Shown here one piece after another: positions 7,318 to 16,804 of a DNA stretch of 45,148 nt. The DNA lies in contig NZ_LPVZ01000007.1 of the NCBI RefSeq assembly GCF_001613795.1, positions 1 through 45,148 on the forward strand, given 5' to 3'. The translations under genes and the position numbers were made by a program. Numbering within the stretch: the stretch's first letter is position 1; each line of letters begins with the position of its first letter. The notes beneath the pieces were generated by a model, which was not told the DNA's origin, searched no databases, and saw nothing but the letters and a program-made list of their open reading frames with translations. This stretch comes from Thalassospira sp. MCCC 1A01148. GTDB taxonomy: Bacteria > Pseudomonadota > Alphaproteobacteria > Rhodospirillales > Thalassospiraceae.

Positions 7318-8404
7318 AGGACACCGCCCCGATTACCGGAATTTCGCCAATCTCACAGACCACATCACCAGCAGGCACCGTCATCTTGTGCCGGTCTTCG
7401 CCCGCTGCGATCGCAACAGCCTCAATCAGCCAGCTTTTGCTGACAGTGACACCGGGCTCGCCACGCCGGTAAAGCATGTCGCGAATTTCCGCCTCGATTG
7501 CCGATCGCGTTTCCGGTGTATCCGGGTCCAGACCGGAGATCGTGACATTGATCGGCTTGGCAATTGGCACAACAACGAACAAATCGCCAGTAACCGGGCG
7601 CTCCGCATTAATATGCGCCGCGACAAGGTCCACATCCGCCGCAGTCGGGATGCCTTCGGAATCTGCCCGAAGCTTATCCATCATGAAGCGGACGGTTACG
7701 GTACCAAGCCCCATTTCGCGCGGCGATGGCCAGACACGAGAAACCCCGGAAACTTCCTTGGCCCACTTGACATAGTCATCCTGATTGCCGCCGTGCGGCG
7801 GCGTTCTGATCCGGTCAAGGATGCGTCCGCGATAGTGCTCACTAATACCCTTTCGACCGTCAAGCTCCGTGTCCGAACCACCTGAAAAGCCCGCAGATGA
7901 AACAACAAGAACCGGGTCAACACCCTCGACCGGCGAGGTCAATGTCAGCTTTGCGCCCGCTTCGAGGTTTCCCGCTGCACCGGGATCCACAGCAACAAAT
8001 GAAGCGCTAGCCTCGCCGGAACCATCAAGAACAACACCCTCGACCAACCGAAACTCGGTGCCAGACTTGTCGCGTGCAGTCTGCGGAACAGGGAAAGATG
8101 CCCCAGCAAGACCCGTGGCACTCACAGAACCGCCGCCACGGGTCGCCTGATTGCGCTTTACACCCCAAGTGTAGCCATGGGCATCAAGGTTTTCTTCCGT
8201 CGCATACAACACCATCGTCTGAGCGGCGACATGATCGATGTATCCGTAAGCCCCCTTCGCGAGAAGGCCATCAACATAGGGCATGGCAGGAACAGGACCC
8301 TGCCCGACCGTAACACCCTGACCAAGCTCCCCCTCATAGTGTGCCTTGGATGTGGCGCGCAATTCAGCGAAATCCGGCGTCTGGAAACCTGTCAGTTTGC
8401 TCAT
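7307..8404 (-). CDS. Baseplate J-like protein (Mu gp47)
   Basis: The product is 365 aa, standard for Mu gp47 and P2 gpJ homologues. Visible family features are VDGLLAKGAYGYIDHVAAQTM near residue 45, GTEFRLVEGVVLDGSGEASASFVAVDPGAAGNLEAGAKL, and the GxDxExDGRKGISEHYRGRILDRIRTPPHGGNQDDY block. It forms the baseplate wedge. The ATG overlaps the stop of the gp46-like gene (ATGA), indicating coupled translation in the tail operon. Confidence 0.92.
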   Translation of the reverse strand: MSKLTGFQTPDFAELRATSKAHYEGELGQGVTVGQGPVPAMPYVDGLLAKGAYGYIDHVAAQTMVLYATEENLDAHGYTWGVKRNQATRGGGSVSATGLAGASFPVPQTARDKSGTEFRLVEGVVLDGSGEASASFVAVDPGAAGNLEAGAKLTLTSPVEGVDPVLVVSSAGFSGGSDTELDGRKGISEHYRGRILDRIRTPPHGGNQDDYVKWAKEVSGVSRVWPSPREMGLGTVTVRFMMDKLRADSEGIPTAADVDLVAAHINAERPVTGDLFVVVPIAKPINVTISGLDPDTPETRSAIEAEIRDMLYRRGEPGVTVSKSWLIEAVAIAAGEDRHKMTVPAGDVVCEIGEIPVIGAVSYVA

Positions 8405-8892
8405 GAGTTGCTATCCATCCATTTCCAGATATCAGAGTAACGGCGCTCAAAAACGGGCAGGTTTGGCCGCTCAATCAGCGCCCGACCCGAAATCACCCAC
8501 CGGCCAGCATCGCGGTCGCGGGACGCCTCGAAGGTTGCCGAACTTGCAAACCCCTGATCGACGATCCACTGCAAAGCTTCCGTCCCGTATTCGCGCACGC
8601 GCGTGACCGTTTCCGGGGTGATGATCGCGCGATTTAAAAGCCAGAAACGAGACCCGACTTTCATGCCCGGGATCGCGGGCCAGGTATCCCCCCAGAAGCC
8701 GCGACGACCCTTTCCATCTGGCAATTCGTCATCATCACGGGCGCGCTGGTCGGTAAACAAGGACACCGTGACGGCGGTTTCCAGACCGTGATCCGTATCA
8801 AGACCACCAGAACCGTCACCCAAAAGCTGCAAATCAAAACGCCCCGCCTCGTTATCGAAGCGGAGCGACATGTCGGTAATCAAATTTGGCAT
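8401..8892 (-). CDS. Mu gp46-like baseplate protein
   Basis: The product is 163 aa. It contains the gp46-family signatures LETAVTVSLFTDQRA, GRRGFWGDTW and GSRFWLLNRA. Mu gp46 family proteins (related to P2 gpW/T4 gp25) sit at the baseplate-sheath junction. It lies between gp45- and gp47-like genes exactly as in Mu. Confidence 0.9.
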   Translation of the reverse strand: MPNLITDMSLRFDNEAGRFDLQLLGDGSGGLDTDHGLETAVTVSLFTDQRARDDDELPDGKGRRGFWGDTWPAIPGMKVGSRFWLLNRAIITPETVTRVREYGTEALQWIVDQGFASSATFEASRDRDAGRWVISGRALIERPNLPVFERRYSDIWKWMDSNS

Positions 8893-8895
8893 TGA

Positions 8896-9507
8896 TCACA
8901 TTTCCTGATTGGGGGATCCCGTCGGGCCACCATTGTCGTTTTCAGGGTGGTTATGCCCGTTGTGGACTGACCGCATGCCGGCCACGGTCCGCGTGTTTCC
9001 ATCATTCGTTTGGTCGGTAATGTCTTGAGCGACCTCCAAATTCCCACCAATCTTGACGTTTTGGGTGAACTCCCCCTCGGGGGTTTCGAAGATGATTTTC
9101 TCGGTCGCGACAACCCGCAAGACCTTGGTTGTCAGAACAGCCTCCTCTCCGCGTTTAAAGGTGAAAGTCTGCCCCTGATCGTCATACAACCCAACCTCAC
9201 CCGGGACAGACACACCGCTCTTTGACCGGTGCCGCCGGTCCATCGGCGGCAAGCCGACGACCAAGTTGCGCTCTAGCTGTAGCGCCAACATCTCAGCGCC
9301 CCGCCCATTTGCATCCACCGGCAGAGGATATTGATCAAACCCGTAATGGTGCATGATCAACACATCATCCGGCGTCTCGCCGGCACGGCCCGAGGCTTGC
9401 GCGATCATCGCACCACTGCCCTCGGTCAGACGGCAACGACGGATGACCGCCCGAAAAAGCATATTCTCGACGCGGCGAGACAAACGATTGAGAATATCCT
9501 CAAACAT
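8896..9507 (-). CDS. Baseplate spike / assembly protein (Mu gp45, P2 gpV-like)
   Basis: The product from ATG 9507 is 203 aa. An OB-fold-like N-terminal half (FDQYPLPVDANGRGAEMLAL) is followed by a short beta-prism region (FETPEGEFTQNVKIGGNLEVAQDI) and a C-terminal VHNGHNHPENDNGGPTGSP. That last segment carries the HxH motif that binds metal in spike tips of this family. It would puncture the outer membrane during injection. The open frame upstream to 9591 overlaps the gp44-like gene and is not needed. Confidence 0.88.
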   Translation of the reverse strand: MFEDILNRLSRRVENMLFRAVIRRCRLTEGSGAMIAQASGRAGETPDDVLIMHHYGFDQYPLPVDANGRGAEMLALQLERNLVVGLPPMDRRHRSKSGVSVPGEVGLYDDQGQTFTFKRGEEAVLTTKVLRVVATEKIIFETPEGEFTQNVKIGGNLEVAQDITDQTNDGNTRTVAGMRSVHNGHNHPENDNGGPTGSPNQEM

Positions 9508-10607
9508 CAAGAACCCCCACTGACCGCAGCTCGCAACGCGGCATATTGAGCATCGCCTTCCGCCTCTTTGAAAACGGGCTTCGGAGCCCAAGCAGATAAC
9601 GGCTCAAGCGACAATGACGTCCGGTAACCGCCAGCATCCTCATCAAGCATCAAAGAGACCGACACGATCAGCATGTCGGAGCTGATCTTGTTTTTCTCAT
9701 CCTCGACAGGGACGACGATACCTGGCTTCCAAAACGAGCCGCCCGATGTTTGCCGCCAGCCTTCAAGCTGGTAGCTGACACCGGTCGAAAGACCGATACG
9801 GCGGGACGCCTCCCATTCCACACGCGCCTTTAGCTGCGCGGAAGTTCCGGCACCATCTGAGGTCAGGATCGCGGGGCGGTAACGTTTGACCGCCTCGTCA
9901 ATCGCAACCGCCTCAGACTGGGCAGCGGAAAGACCAAAATCCATGTCCGACGTTGCCGCCTGAGACCGCATGATCAGCCGGCTAAATCGACCGGACATAT
10001 CGAAAGATCCGCTCAGCTCGACGATGTTATTGTCCAGCCGCAACTGACCCGTTTCGGTATATCGGTATCGAAGCACGGCCTCCGATCGCGCAAAACCGGG
10101 ACGCCCGATCACGACACCACCATCGGTACCGGCCCACGCATTAAACCCGCGCTCTCGACAAATCCGGTCAATAACTTGCGAAACGGTTTCACCTTGCTCG
10201 ACCTTGATCCGGTCAAACCTGTCGCCTGTTTGATCAACCGCAGACACGCCGACACCGAACGGACGACACAATTCCCGGCAAGCATCCAGCAACGAAACAT
10301 TGCGCAGCTCTCCGCCTTGGACGATCGCAGCGCAATCGACCAAATCCCCGGACTTTGAACGCCCACTGATCCGTGTCCCTTCCCGATCGGGAACCGTCGA
10401 CGTGTCGACACGGTCAAGCCAGCCCGTGAGAAGATCCTCATCACCGCAACGGACCTTGACCGACATATCCCCCACATCTTCGGGCGAGAAATCATCAACC
10501 GTCAGGGCAAAGCTGCCGGCGATATCCTTGATCGACATATTGAGGGAGCATTTCTGCCAACCATCATAAATCCGGCCATTCAGCTCGACCTCTGGAACAT
10601 CACTCAT
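9507..10607 (-). CDS. Mu gp44-like (gpP) baseplate hub protein
   Basis: The product from ATG 10607 is 366 aa. It resembles phage Mu gpP and P2 gpD hub proteins, with PEVELNGRIYDGWQKCSLNMSIK at the N-terminus, a DGVSVSAVDQTG-like central domain with VSQVIDRICRERGFNAW, and a C-terminal region that lists base-plate-type beta strands (VPVEDEKN...LMIVSVSL). It forms the central hub that threads the tube and holds the spike. It is downstream of the DNA circularisation protein as in Mu. Confidence 0.85.
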   Translation of the reverse strand: MSDVPEVELNGRIYDGWQKCSLNMSIKDIAGSFALTVDDFSPEDVGDMSVKVRCGDEDLLTGWLDRVDTSTVPDREGTRISGRSKSGDLVDCAAIVQGGELRNVSLLDACRELCRPFGVGVSAVDQTGDRFDRIKVEQGETVSQVIDRICRERGFNAWAGTDGGVVIGRPGFARSEAVLRYRYTETGQLRLDNNIVELSGSFDMSGRFSRLIMRSQAATSDMDFGLSAAQSEAVAIDEAVKRYRPAILTSDGAGTSAQLKARVEWEASRRIGLSTGVSYQLEGWRQTSGGSFWKPGIVVPVEDEKNKISSDMLIVSVSLMLDEDAGGYRTSLSLEPLSAWAPKPVFKEAEGDAQYAALRAAVSGGS

Positions 10608-11826
10608 CAAGAACCTCGACCGGAGCCCATGACGGCACCAAATTCGGATGCGCCAGATCATTGCGGCGAACGATCTCGCCTGCCCGGGAAGCATCCCCAT
10701 AGAGACGATAAGCAGTCACCTCGGACGGCTCAGTAAGCCACGGCAGATCTTCGACGACGTTCGCCTTGCCAGCACCAGCTTCGCGCGTGAAATCAAAAAC
10801 CGCCGATCGGACCGATGAAAGGGCGGCAAACACACCACCATCCCCCTCGCCAGCAACATCACTGCCAGCGCGGTCAATTTCGGCATCGATCACGTTAACG
10901 AAACCCTCGGTGATAGTCTGAGCCTGATTGTAGGAGAGGAAGGTATATTTCGGCAGAAGCTCTGTCGCCATTGAGATCGATGTTCGACGCACGAACGAAC
11001 CAAGTGCAGACCTGTTGATCGCCTCAATACCCCGCGTTGCCGTCGAGATCGGGACGTCGATCCCAGACGCCTCGAACGCCCCCAGAGACAAGAACCCGCT
11101 AACACCGTCGTCAATAGATGGAACGGCGGCAGACAAAGCGGAAAATCCAGCCGACAATCCGGTCGCGATATCCAAACCACCACCGGTTAAAGCGGTAAGA
11201 CCAACCGCACCGATTTCCGAGATCGCATCCTGCATGGTCGAGCTGACACCGAGCGCAGTGAAGACCTGACCACCAACCTGATCGGTTAGCGCCCCGATAA
11301 CATCCCCACCAGCTTGACGAACGAACCCCGGAACGCCATCGGTAACATACGAGTTAACGAAAGCGTTCTGGGCAGCCAAACCAAGAGCGGACGATTTTTC
11401 AGTAAGCTGGAAGGCAGAAGAAATGCGACCAGCAGTAAAACCGCGCTCGGTGTTTTCGCCAACCTCTTCGAAATTGATCGTGAAGCTGGCGACGCATTCT
11501 GCATCGAAACTCTCATCAAGGTCATAGGTCACAACCTTGACCCGGCGCTCGGCAAAGCGGCCACCAAACGGGTCGACAAACGTACCTGGCCCCGCAGCAT
11601 CTAGAGCCGCGACAAGCCGGTCCTTTGCCTCAAACCCGTCAGACGTCAAGACAAAGGCCGGCACACTGAATGAGCGAACCTTTCGCCCTAGATCCTGTGC
11701 CTCGGCCTGATCGCGGTTTGGGCGCTCAATTGTCGGGCCACGACGACCAGACGTTAGCTTGCGCGATTTGGTATGGAACGGAACACCGCGAAAACTGCCT
11801 TGACGCAAAAGATCCTCAAACGCCAT
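10600..11826 (-). CDS. DNA circularisation protein N-like (Mu gp43)
   Basis: The product from ATG 11826 is 408 aa. The N-terminal domain shows the family signature: SFRGVPFHTKSRKLTSGRRGPTIERPNRD, VRSFSVPAFVLTSDGF and DAAGPGTFVDPFGGRF. The C-terminal half is rich in Ala, Gly and Ser helices. In Mu the N protein is a tail/baseplate hub-associated component, with an old annotation of DNA circularisation. The start 75 bases inside the open frame avoids overlap with the gene upstream. Confidence 0.88.
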   Translation of the reverse strand: MAFEDLLRQGSFRGVPFHTKSRKLTSGRRGPTIERPNRDQAEAQDLGRKVRSFSVPAFVLTSDGFEAKDRLVAALDAAGPGTFVDPFGGRFAERRVKVVTYDLDESFDAECVASFTINFEEVGENTERGFTAGRISSAFQLTEKSSALGLAAQNAFVNSYVTDGVPGFVRQAGGDVIGALTDQVGGQVFTALGVSSTMQDAISEIGAVGLTALTGGGLDIATGLSAGFSALSAAVPSIDDGVSGFLSLGAFEASGIDVPISTATRGIEAINRSALGSFVRRTSISMATELLPKYTFLSYNQAQTITEGFVNVIDAEIDRAGSDVAGEGDGGVFAALSSVRSAVFDFTREAGAGKANVVEDLPWLTEPSEVTAYRLYGDASRAGEIVRRNDLAHPNLVPSWAPVEVLDE

Positions 11827-11827
11827 A

Positions 11828-12676
11828 TCAAACCCCCGGCAACCCGCGCGCCACTTGCGACAATTGATCGAGCGTACTACCGCCTGAAAGCGAACCTCCA
11901 CCCGGAATTCCGGGCATTGCCGGGACAGGCTTTGTGGCGATCAGATGCTCGATAAACATACTTTTCTTAGGACCCGATCGGGAGGTTTTGAGTGCATCAC
12001 GCATTTCACGCGCGAAATACGCCGCCATACGCCCCTCGACCACCCCGCTCATTGTCTTCTCAAACCGCCAGCGCGGCCTGATCCTTCGGGAATCCTGAAT
12101 AACCCAAAGGAGCGACAGCGGGGTGCGCTTGCCCTTCTTTTGACGGACAAAAACGCCGCGCTTGCCGCGACCAAGATCAACAACAAACGGCTTTTGCTTG
12201 GCATACCCTTGCTTATTACGCTTGGAGCGCCGCGCTCCGGGGTATGTCCTGTTAGCCTTGAGATCCTGCCGAACCTTCTGCTTGGTAAATCGCCGCGCAA
12301 CACGACCCTCTTTGGATTTCCGGGTCCTTGCCCCCAAACCCGGAATCCACGACCCCTCGCCCGATTTGCCGCGACGGGTACCGCCGACCTCTTGGTCCTC
12401 AAGAAACCAAAACGGCGTCCCGATCTCGGACTGGATCACGGGCTGAGACTTGTTGCTCGGCTTGACCCAAAGAGCCCTGCGCCCGCCGCCAGAGGCCTTG
12501 AGGGACTTTTCTCGAATGGTGAAACGACGCGGAAGTTGGTCAATTACAACATCCCGCCCCTCGTAAGTCAGACGGTTGATCGTGCGCGAGAGCGCATAAG
12601 GAACATGCTTTTTCTCCAATTCCGTCAAACGATCGATCACATCATCGATGTTGGTCGCGTAATCGAGATCAAGCAT
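11828..12676 (-). CDS. Basic minor tail protein (gpZ/HK97 gp10-like candidate)
   Basis: The product is 282 aa. The N-terminus (DDVIDRLTELEKKHVPYALSRTINRLTYEGRD) resembles the start of minor tail proteins of gpZ or gp10 type, which form neck or tail-terminator rings. The middle is strikingly basic (RTRKSKEGRVARRFTKQKVRQDLKANR). It sits between tape measure and gp43 genes, where Mu itself has no extra gene. I assign it to the tail with moderate confidence and the precise role only tentatively. Confidence 0.55.
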   Translation of the reverse strand: MLDLDYATNIDDVIDRLTELEKKHVPYALSRTINRLTYEGRDVVIDQLPRRFTIREKSLKASGGGRRALWVKPSNKSQPVIQSEIGTPFWFLEDQEVGGTRRGKSGEGSWIPGLGARTRKSKEGRVARRFTKQKVRQDLKANRTYPGARRSKRNKQGYAKQKPFVVDLGRGKRGVFVRQKKGKRTPLSLLWVIQDSRRIRPRWRFEKTMSGVVEGRMAAYFAREMRDALKTSRSGPKKSMFIEHLIATKPVPAMPGIPGGGSLSGGSTLDQLSQVARGLPGV

Positions 12677-12690
12677 GTCACCCTCAAATC

Positions 12691-14406
12691 TTAGCCCGCA
12701 CCGAGCCCCGCCAAACTCGGACCAGTTTTCAGATTGGTTTCAAGACCAATCCCACGAGACGCTGACCGGACAACCCGAGCCTCTTGGGCACCACCACCGA
12801 CCAGCTCGATCGTTATCTTGCCCTCGGGAGCCTCCGGCACCGTCACGACGTTGCGGGTTTCAACCCGCGCATTCGCCACACGCTGCGCTGTTTGAGCGAT
12901 AGACGGATCAGAAACCGGACCAGATTCCTCACCAGCGCCCGTGTCCGCCACTGCAGCATCGCCTTGCGAGATCCCCAACCGGTCGACAACCCAATCAGGG
13001 AGAACAGAAACCATCGACCGGATCTTGCCTTCGATAATAGATGCCAGGTCAAATCCGGTGATGTATTCAACCAGCCCCGTGAAGCCATCATACAAGAGGG
13101 AAAACGGGTTAAATTCGGCCATATAGGCCATTATTCCGTCGATAAAACCGTTTTTAAAAGCACCGCGGACTGCTTCGATCTTGCCCGTAAAGAAGGACAC
13201 GATCCCATCCCAATTGTCATAGATCGCGTAAACCGCGCCCGCAATCAGACCCGCCGCCAGAACGATCGGGTTTGATGCAAGGACCCACCCGAGATTGGCA
13301 AAGGCCGTGCCAACGCTCAGAAGCGATGCGATGAACGGGCCAGCCATCAAGGCCGCAAAACCCAGCGCCGCATTCTGCCAGCCGCCAAGAAAATCAACGA
13401 TACTTGCGCCATATCCGATCATGCTCTCGATCGAGGAAATGAAGCTCATAATCGCCTGACCTGCAGGCGTCGTGCCATCCTTCGCTACCGTGAACCACTG
13501 CGACATGGTAGCCGACACACCTATAATCGCCGCGCTAAGGCTCTCGACGATTTGCGGACGCATCGAGATAACGAACTCTTTCATCTTGGCAACCAATGGC
13601 GTCAGGACGGGAAACAAAGCCCCCATCAAACCGTTCCGCACACCGGTAACCGACTTACCGAAACTATCCATCGCGTCGTTGTAAGCTTCGGTGTCTTTGG
13701 CTGCCTGCCCGCTGATCATGCCGAGATCGGTCATTTCATCGAACAAACGCTCCAGTTCGGCCTGCGGCTGAGACAGTAGCTGAGCCATCGCTATACCACT
13801 CTCGCCGAAAAGCTTCATCGCGGCTGAGGTTTTCAGCGAAGGATCTTCGATCTTGCTGAATGCAGCCTGAAGCTCTGGCAGCAACTCATTGAACCCCCGA
13901 ACCTCTCCACTTCCGTCACGGAGAGATATCCCCATAGCGTCAAAAATGGGCTTAGCCCTACCGATCCCGTTAGCCGCATCACCAACATTCTTTGACAAAT
14001 CGCGGAAGCTTTTCATCAAATCCGCATTCGTCATGCCTGCGGCCTGATTTGCTGCATGCTGCCATTGCTGCAACTGCTCGGTGGTCAGCCCAACACGACG
14101 GCCAAACTTGGCCAGAACGTCCGCATCATCCGCCCCGCCATGTATCCACGCCAGCAATCCGCCACCGAGCCCGATACCGGCCAACCCCAAAAGCCCAGCT
14201 CCAACCCCGGAAATATGCCGACTGAGGCCGACAAACGACGTCCCGAGACGGCGGAAGCCATCGGTGATCTTATGGAACCCAAGACTGCGGGAAACCGCTG
14301 CAGCACGGGCGCGGATAACGGCAAGCATACCTTGCACACGGCGCATTGGCCCTGCGACCCGTTCCCGGGCATTCAGGATCATGCTAACGACGAAATTCTT
14401 ACCCAT
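12691..14406 (-). CDS. Tail tape measure protein
   Basis: The product is 571 aa. It has the N-terminal MILNARERVAGPMRRVQGMLAVIRARAAAVSRSL helix, hydrophobic glycine-rich segments (GVGAGLLGLAGIGLGGGLLAWI, LAAGLIAGAVYAIYDNWDGIVSFFTGKIEAVRGAFKNG) and long helices, typical of TP901/Mu gp42-type tape measures. These set tail length and are ejected first. By the common rule of about 0.15 nm per residue the tail would be roughly 85 nm, an inference. The ATG lies inside the end of the frameshifted chaperone frame (14399-14407). Confidence 0.92.
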   Translation of the reverse strand: MGKNFVVSMILNARERVAGPMRRVQGMLAVIRARAAAVSRSLGFHKITDGFRRLGTSFVGLSRHISGVGAGLLGLAGIGLGGGLLAWIHGGADDADVLAKFGRRVGLTTEQLQQWQHAANQAAGMTNADLMKSFRDLSKNVGDAANGIGRAKPIFDAMGISLRDGSGEVRGFNELLPELQAAFSKIEDPSLKTSAAMKLFGESGIAMAQLLSQPQAELERLFDEMTDLGMISGQAAKDTEAYNDAMDSFGKSVTGVRNGLMGALFPVLTPLVAKMKEFVISMRPQIVESLSAAIIGVSATMSQWFTVAKDGTTPAGQAIMSFISSIESMIGYGASIVDFLGGWQNAALGFAALMAGPFIASLLSVGTAFANLGWVLASNPIVLAAGLIAGAVYAIYDNWDGIVSFFTGKIEAVRGAFKNGFIDGIMAYMAEFNPFSLLYDGFTGLVEYITGFDLASIIEGKIRSMVSVLPDWVVDRLGISQGDAAVADTGAGEESGPVSDPSIAQTAQRVANARVETRNVVTVPEAPEGKITIELVGGGAQEARVVRSASRGIGLETNLKTGPSLAGLGAG

Positions 14407-14922
14407 TGTTCAGACCTTCCACAGCGGAAACCTGGCGCTGTGCATCTTCTTCATAGGCCTCGATGCACAGCGCAATGTCATCAAGTGTCATGTCGCGTAT
14501 TTCCTCAGGCTTCCACCCGAACCGCGCGACAAACACCTTGATTACTGAGCGGATGTCTTCCGGGACGGCTTTGGGAAAAAACTGAAAGCGATCGCCATAG
14601 AACGCAGGGAATCCGCCGCGTCCAGATCCCCCAGCTTCACCAAGCTAATCCGGTCATCACCAAAAATCAGAGGATGAACAAATTCCCGGGTTGCCGAGAA
14701 GACCTTGCTTGTGCCTTCGATTTTTTCCAAACGGTCCAAATCTCGCCCAACCGGGCGACGATACTCGATGTGAGTGATTTCCTCGGTCCGCTTGCCAGAG
14801 CTATCCTCGACCGTAACCGTGAGCGGGTACTCGAGCGTTTGGACCTTACGCCCAAAATCACTAGGCTCAACCCACCCCTCAAGGTCGATGTCTTCTGGAT
14901 TAAAGTCATCACTGGTTTTCAT
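14399..14922 (-). CDS. Frameshift-extended tail assembly chaperone (gp41/GT-like fusion)
   Basis: After 118 codons of the gp41-like frame, the minus-strand heptamer C CCA AAG (complement of 14569-14575) follows the X XXY YYZ rule for -1 slippage. A run of six T precedes it. Slippage joins a second frame coding AVPEDIRSVIKVFVARFGW... (56 aa) that stays open to TAA at 14399-14401, giving about 174 aa. The extension has normal protein composition and ends exactly over the tape measure start codon. This is the conserved tail-assembly-chaperone frameshift layout (lambda G/GT). Confidence 0.85.
14542..14922 (-). CDS. Tail assembly chaperone, unshifted product (Mu gp41-like)
   Basis: The product is 126 aa, directly between tail tube and tape measure, the invariant position of tail assembly chaperones. 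It contains VQTLEYPLTVTVEDSSGKRTEEITHIEYRRPVGRD, typical of gp41-family proteins, and DAADSLRSMAIAFSFF near the shift site. It should coat the tape measure with the frameshifted form during tail assembly. It overlaps the tube gene by 4 bases (ATGA). The last eight codons (after the slippery site) are used only when no shift happens. Confidence 0.85.
   Translation of the reverse strand: MKTSDDFNPEDIDLEGWVEPSDFGRKVQTLEYPLTVTVEDSSGKRTEEITHIEYRRPVGRDLDRLEKIEGTSKVFSATREFVHPLIFGDDRISLVKLGDLDAADSLRSMAIAFSFFPKPSRKTSAQ
14569..14575 (-). promoter_or_regulatory. -1 ribosomal frameshift slippery heptamer
   Basis: Minus-strand C CCA AAG in the gp41 frame permits re-pairing as CCC AAA after a one-base backward slip. 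A second possible heptamer, T TTT TTC, overlaps just upstream. The -1 frame downstream is open for 56 codons, unlike the zero frame, which stops after eight. Confidence 0.8.
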
Positions 14923-15275
14923 GACACCGCCCGCGCACTATTGCCTTCAAAACGAACCGTGAGGCTGTTTTCCGAGGCATCGTTATCAGCCGAACCCACT
15001 TCATCACCAGAATTCATCACGATCGTGCGGTCAGCACACTCGAGTTGAATTTCTTGGGACGTAGCATTCGTCACATCGTCCGACGACTGGCCCTCATCGA
15101 GGTAAATCTTCACCTCAATGAAGGCCGGACGAGCCTTCTCACTATAACCTGCCCGCTTTCCACCACCCATGATGGATTCACGCTGCTTGCCGCCCAAGTT
15201 GTACGTCGCTGTCTCTGCGGTCGTGTACGACACACCCGCAACCTTAAGGGATCGAACCCCTGCTACCGTTGGCAT
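14919..15275 (-). CDS. Tail tube protein (Mu gp40 / gpM)
   Basis: The product is 118 aa, matching the family length. It has the characteristic MPTVAGVRSLKVAGVSYTTAET start with GVGG-like YNLGGKQRESIMGGGKRAGYSEKARPAFIEVKIYLDEG, seen in Mu gpM-type tube proteins. It polymerises inside the contractile sheath. It follows the sheath gene as in all Mu-type tails. Confidence 0.92.
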   Translation of the reverse strand: MPTVAGVRSLKVAGVSYTTAETATYNLGGKQRESIMGGGKRAGYSEKARPAFIEVKIYLDEGQSSDDVTNATSQEIQLECADRTIVMNSGDEVGSADNDASENSLTVRFEGNSARAVS

Positions 15276-15289
15276 AATTCAATCCCCCA

Positions 15290-16801
15290 TCAATAGTTGC
15301 GGAAATCTAGAGAGAACGCGATCTTCGACGCGAGGACATAGAGTGGATTCGTAAGATCCGGCTCATAAATCACGTTCGCACGGAATGCGTCATTCGGCGA
15401 TTTGGACACCGTCAGACGTTTTTCAAACTCCTCAATGCTCTCGACCAGACCAAAGCCCTGCAGGTACTCATAGTGCGACACCAAAGTCCCTTTGATTTGA
15501 CGCGGCGATACGTGCGGCACCGCATCATCAATGGCGGTGCCGTCATTGACCAGAATCGGGCGCAAAGACATGATGCGCGAATTCACCACACTGCGCATCT
15601 CATCACGAAGACGACCGAGCTGCGCGACAGTGTTCAGCAGAAGATAAGCCGCCGATTCATCGCCAAATTCGTTTGTCTGATACATCGTGATCGGCATATT
15701 CAGACGAACTTTGCCGTCCGCCCCAACGTCCGTGACCGTGATACCAGCGAACATCAGAGTGTTCTTATCCGAGAAGGTGAACAGGCTGCTTTTCGGCGGG
15801 GCCATTTCACCGATAAGCTCAACCCCATAAAGCGGTCGAGCGGGATGATTAAACAGCTTCGCCGAAGCCTGCCCCATATAACGTGCAGCCTTCAACCAGA
15901 CCGGACCTGGCGCATCAAAACTCTCGACCGTCGTAACAAAACGATCATTACGAGGAGAACCATATGTGACCAGCTCGCTAAGCGTACCACGGCGACCGGT
16001 GAAGCCCTTGACGTCAACCTCGGAACCGGCAGATTGCTGTCCTTCGAGCCATCCGGTCGCGGCATCAAGCGTCGCACTATCCGCCCAAGGGAAACCGATA
16101 TAGTTGAACTTGTCATCACCGATGACCGCCAACGCGCCGGCAATATCCGGATTGCCAGACCCGCCAGTCAGGAAACCGGCATCAGAAACCGCAATCGAGA
16201 CACCATCCGGCACCTTCTCGCCATTCAGAATGCCACGCAGCGCAACCTGAATGCGCACATCGTTACCAACTTCACCAGCGTTCTTCGCGGTAAATGTCAC
16301 AACACCAGCCGCTGCAGCCGCAGTTACCGGAAGGTCGGGCTTTGCTGACACAGCCGCCACAATAGAAGCAGCAATATCTTCGTTGGTGTCATCCACCGAA
16401 ACCCCGACAAACACGCGCTCAGCCGCCACATAGACAGCCAGAGCGCGGCTCTCGGTTGCAGTGCCGGTAACGGTCAGAGTACCGGACGCCTTAACGCCTG
16501 CAACAAGATCCGCCATCGGCAGCGCATACAAGGTCATCGTGTCGTTGTTTTCGCGAAACGCCTTGACCATGAGCGCTAGGTTCGAACCCTTGCCAAACAG
16601 GTCACCAGAGGAATCGCCGGTGCCGGGAACAATGACAAGCTCATCATTATCCGCAGTACCCGTCGCAAGGCTCTGACCGATCAGCAGCGCAACATGGTTG
16701 GCCGTGAAGCCATCAGCGCGCGAACCATCAATCTCGAAGTAGGACCCCGCAACACGCGTGTTGATCGGGATCTCGTTAAAGACTTCATTTGGGATCGCCA
16801 T
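15290..16801 (-). CDS. Tail sheath protein (Mu gp39 / gpL)
   Basis: The product is 503 aa, normal for Mu gpL. The N-terminus IPNEVFNEIPINTRVAGSYFEIDGSRA and IGQSLATGTADNDELVIVPGTGDSSGDLFGKGSNLALMVKAF are typical, as are the central ASGTLTVTGTATESRALAVYVAAERV beta domain and the C-terminal RPILVNDGTAIDDAVPHVSPRQIKG. It forms the contractile sheath that drives injection. This gene establishes the myovirus morphology. Confidence 0.95.
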   Translation of the reverse strand: MAIPNEVFNEIPINTRVAGSYFEIDGSRADGFTANHVALLIGQSLATGTADNDELVIVPGTGDSSGDLFGKGSNLALMVKAFRENNDTMTLYALPMADLVAGVKASGTLTVTGTATESRALAVYVAAERVFVGVSVDDTNEDIAASIVAAVSAKPDLPVTAAAAAGVVTFTAKNAGEVGNDVRIQVALRGILNGEKVPDGVSIAVSDAGFLTGGSGNPDIAGALAVIGDDKFNYIGFPWADSATLDAATGWLEGQQSAGSEVDVKGFTGRRGTLSELVTYGSPRNDRFVTTVESFDAPGPVWLKAARYMGQASAKLFNHPARPLYGVELIGEMAPPKSSLFTFSDKNTLMFAGITVTDVGADGKVRLNMPITMYQTNEFGDESAAYLLLNTVAQLGRLRDEMRSVVNSRIMSLRPILVNDGTAIDDAVPHVSPRQIKGTLVSHYEYLQGFGLVESIEEFEKRLTVSKSPNDAFRANVIYEPDLTNPLYVLASKIAFSLDFRNY

Positions 16802-16804
16802 GGT

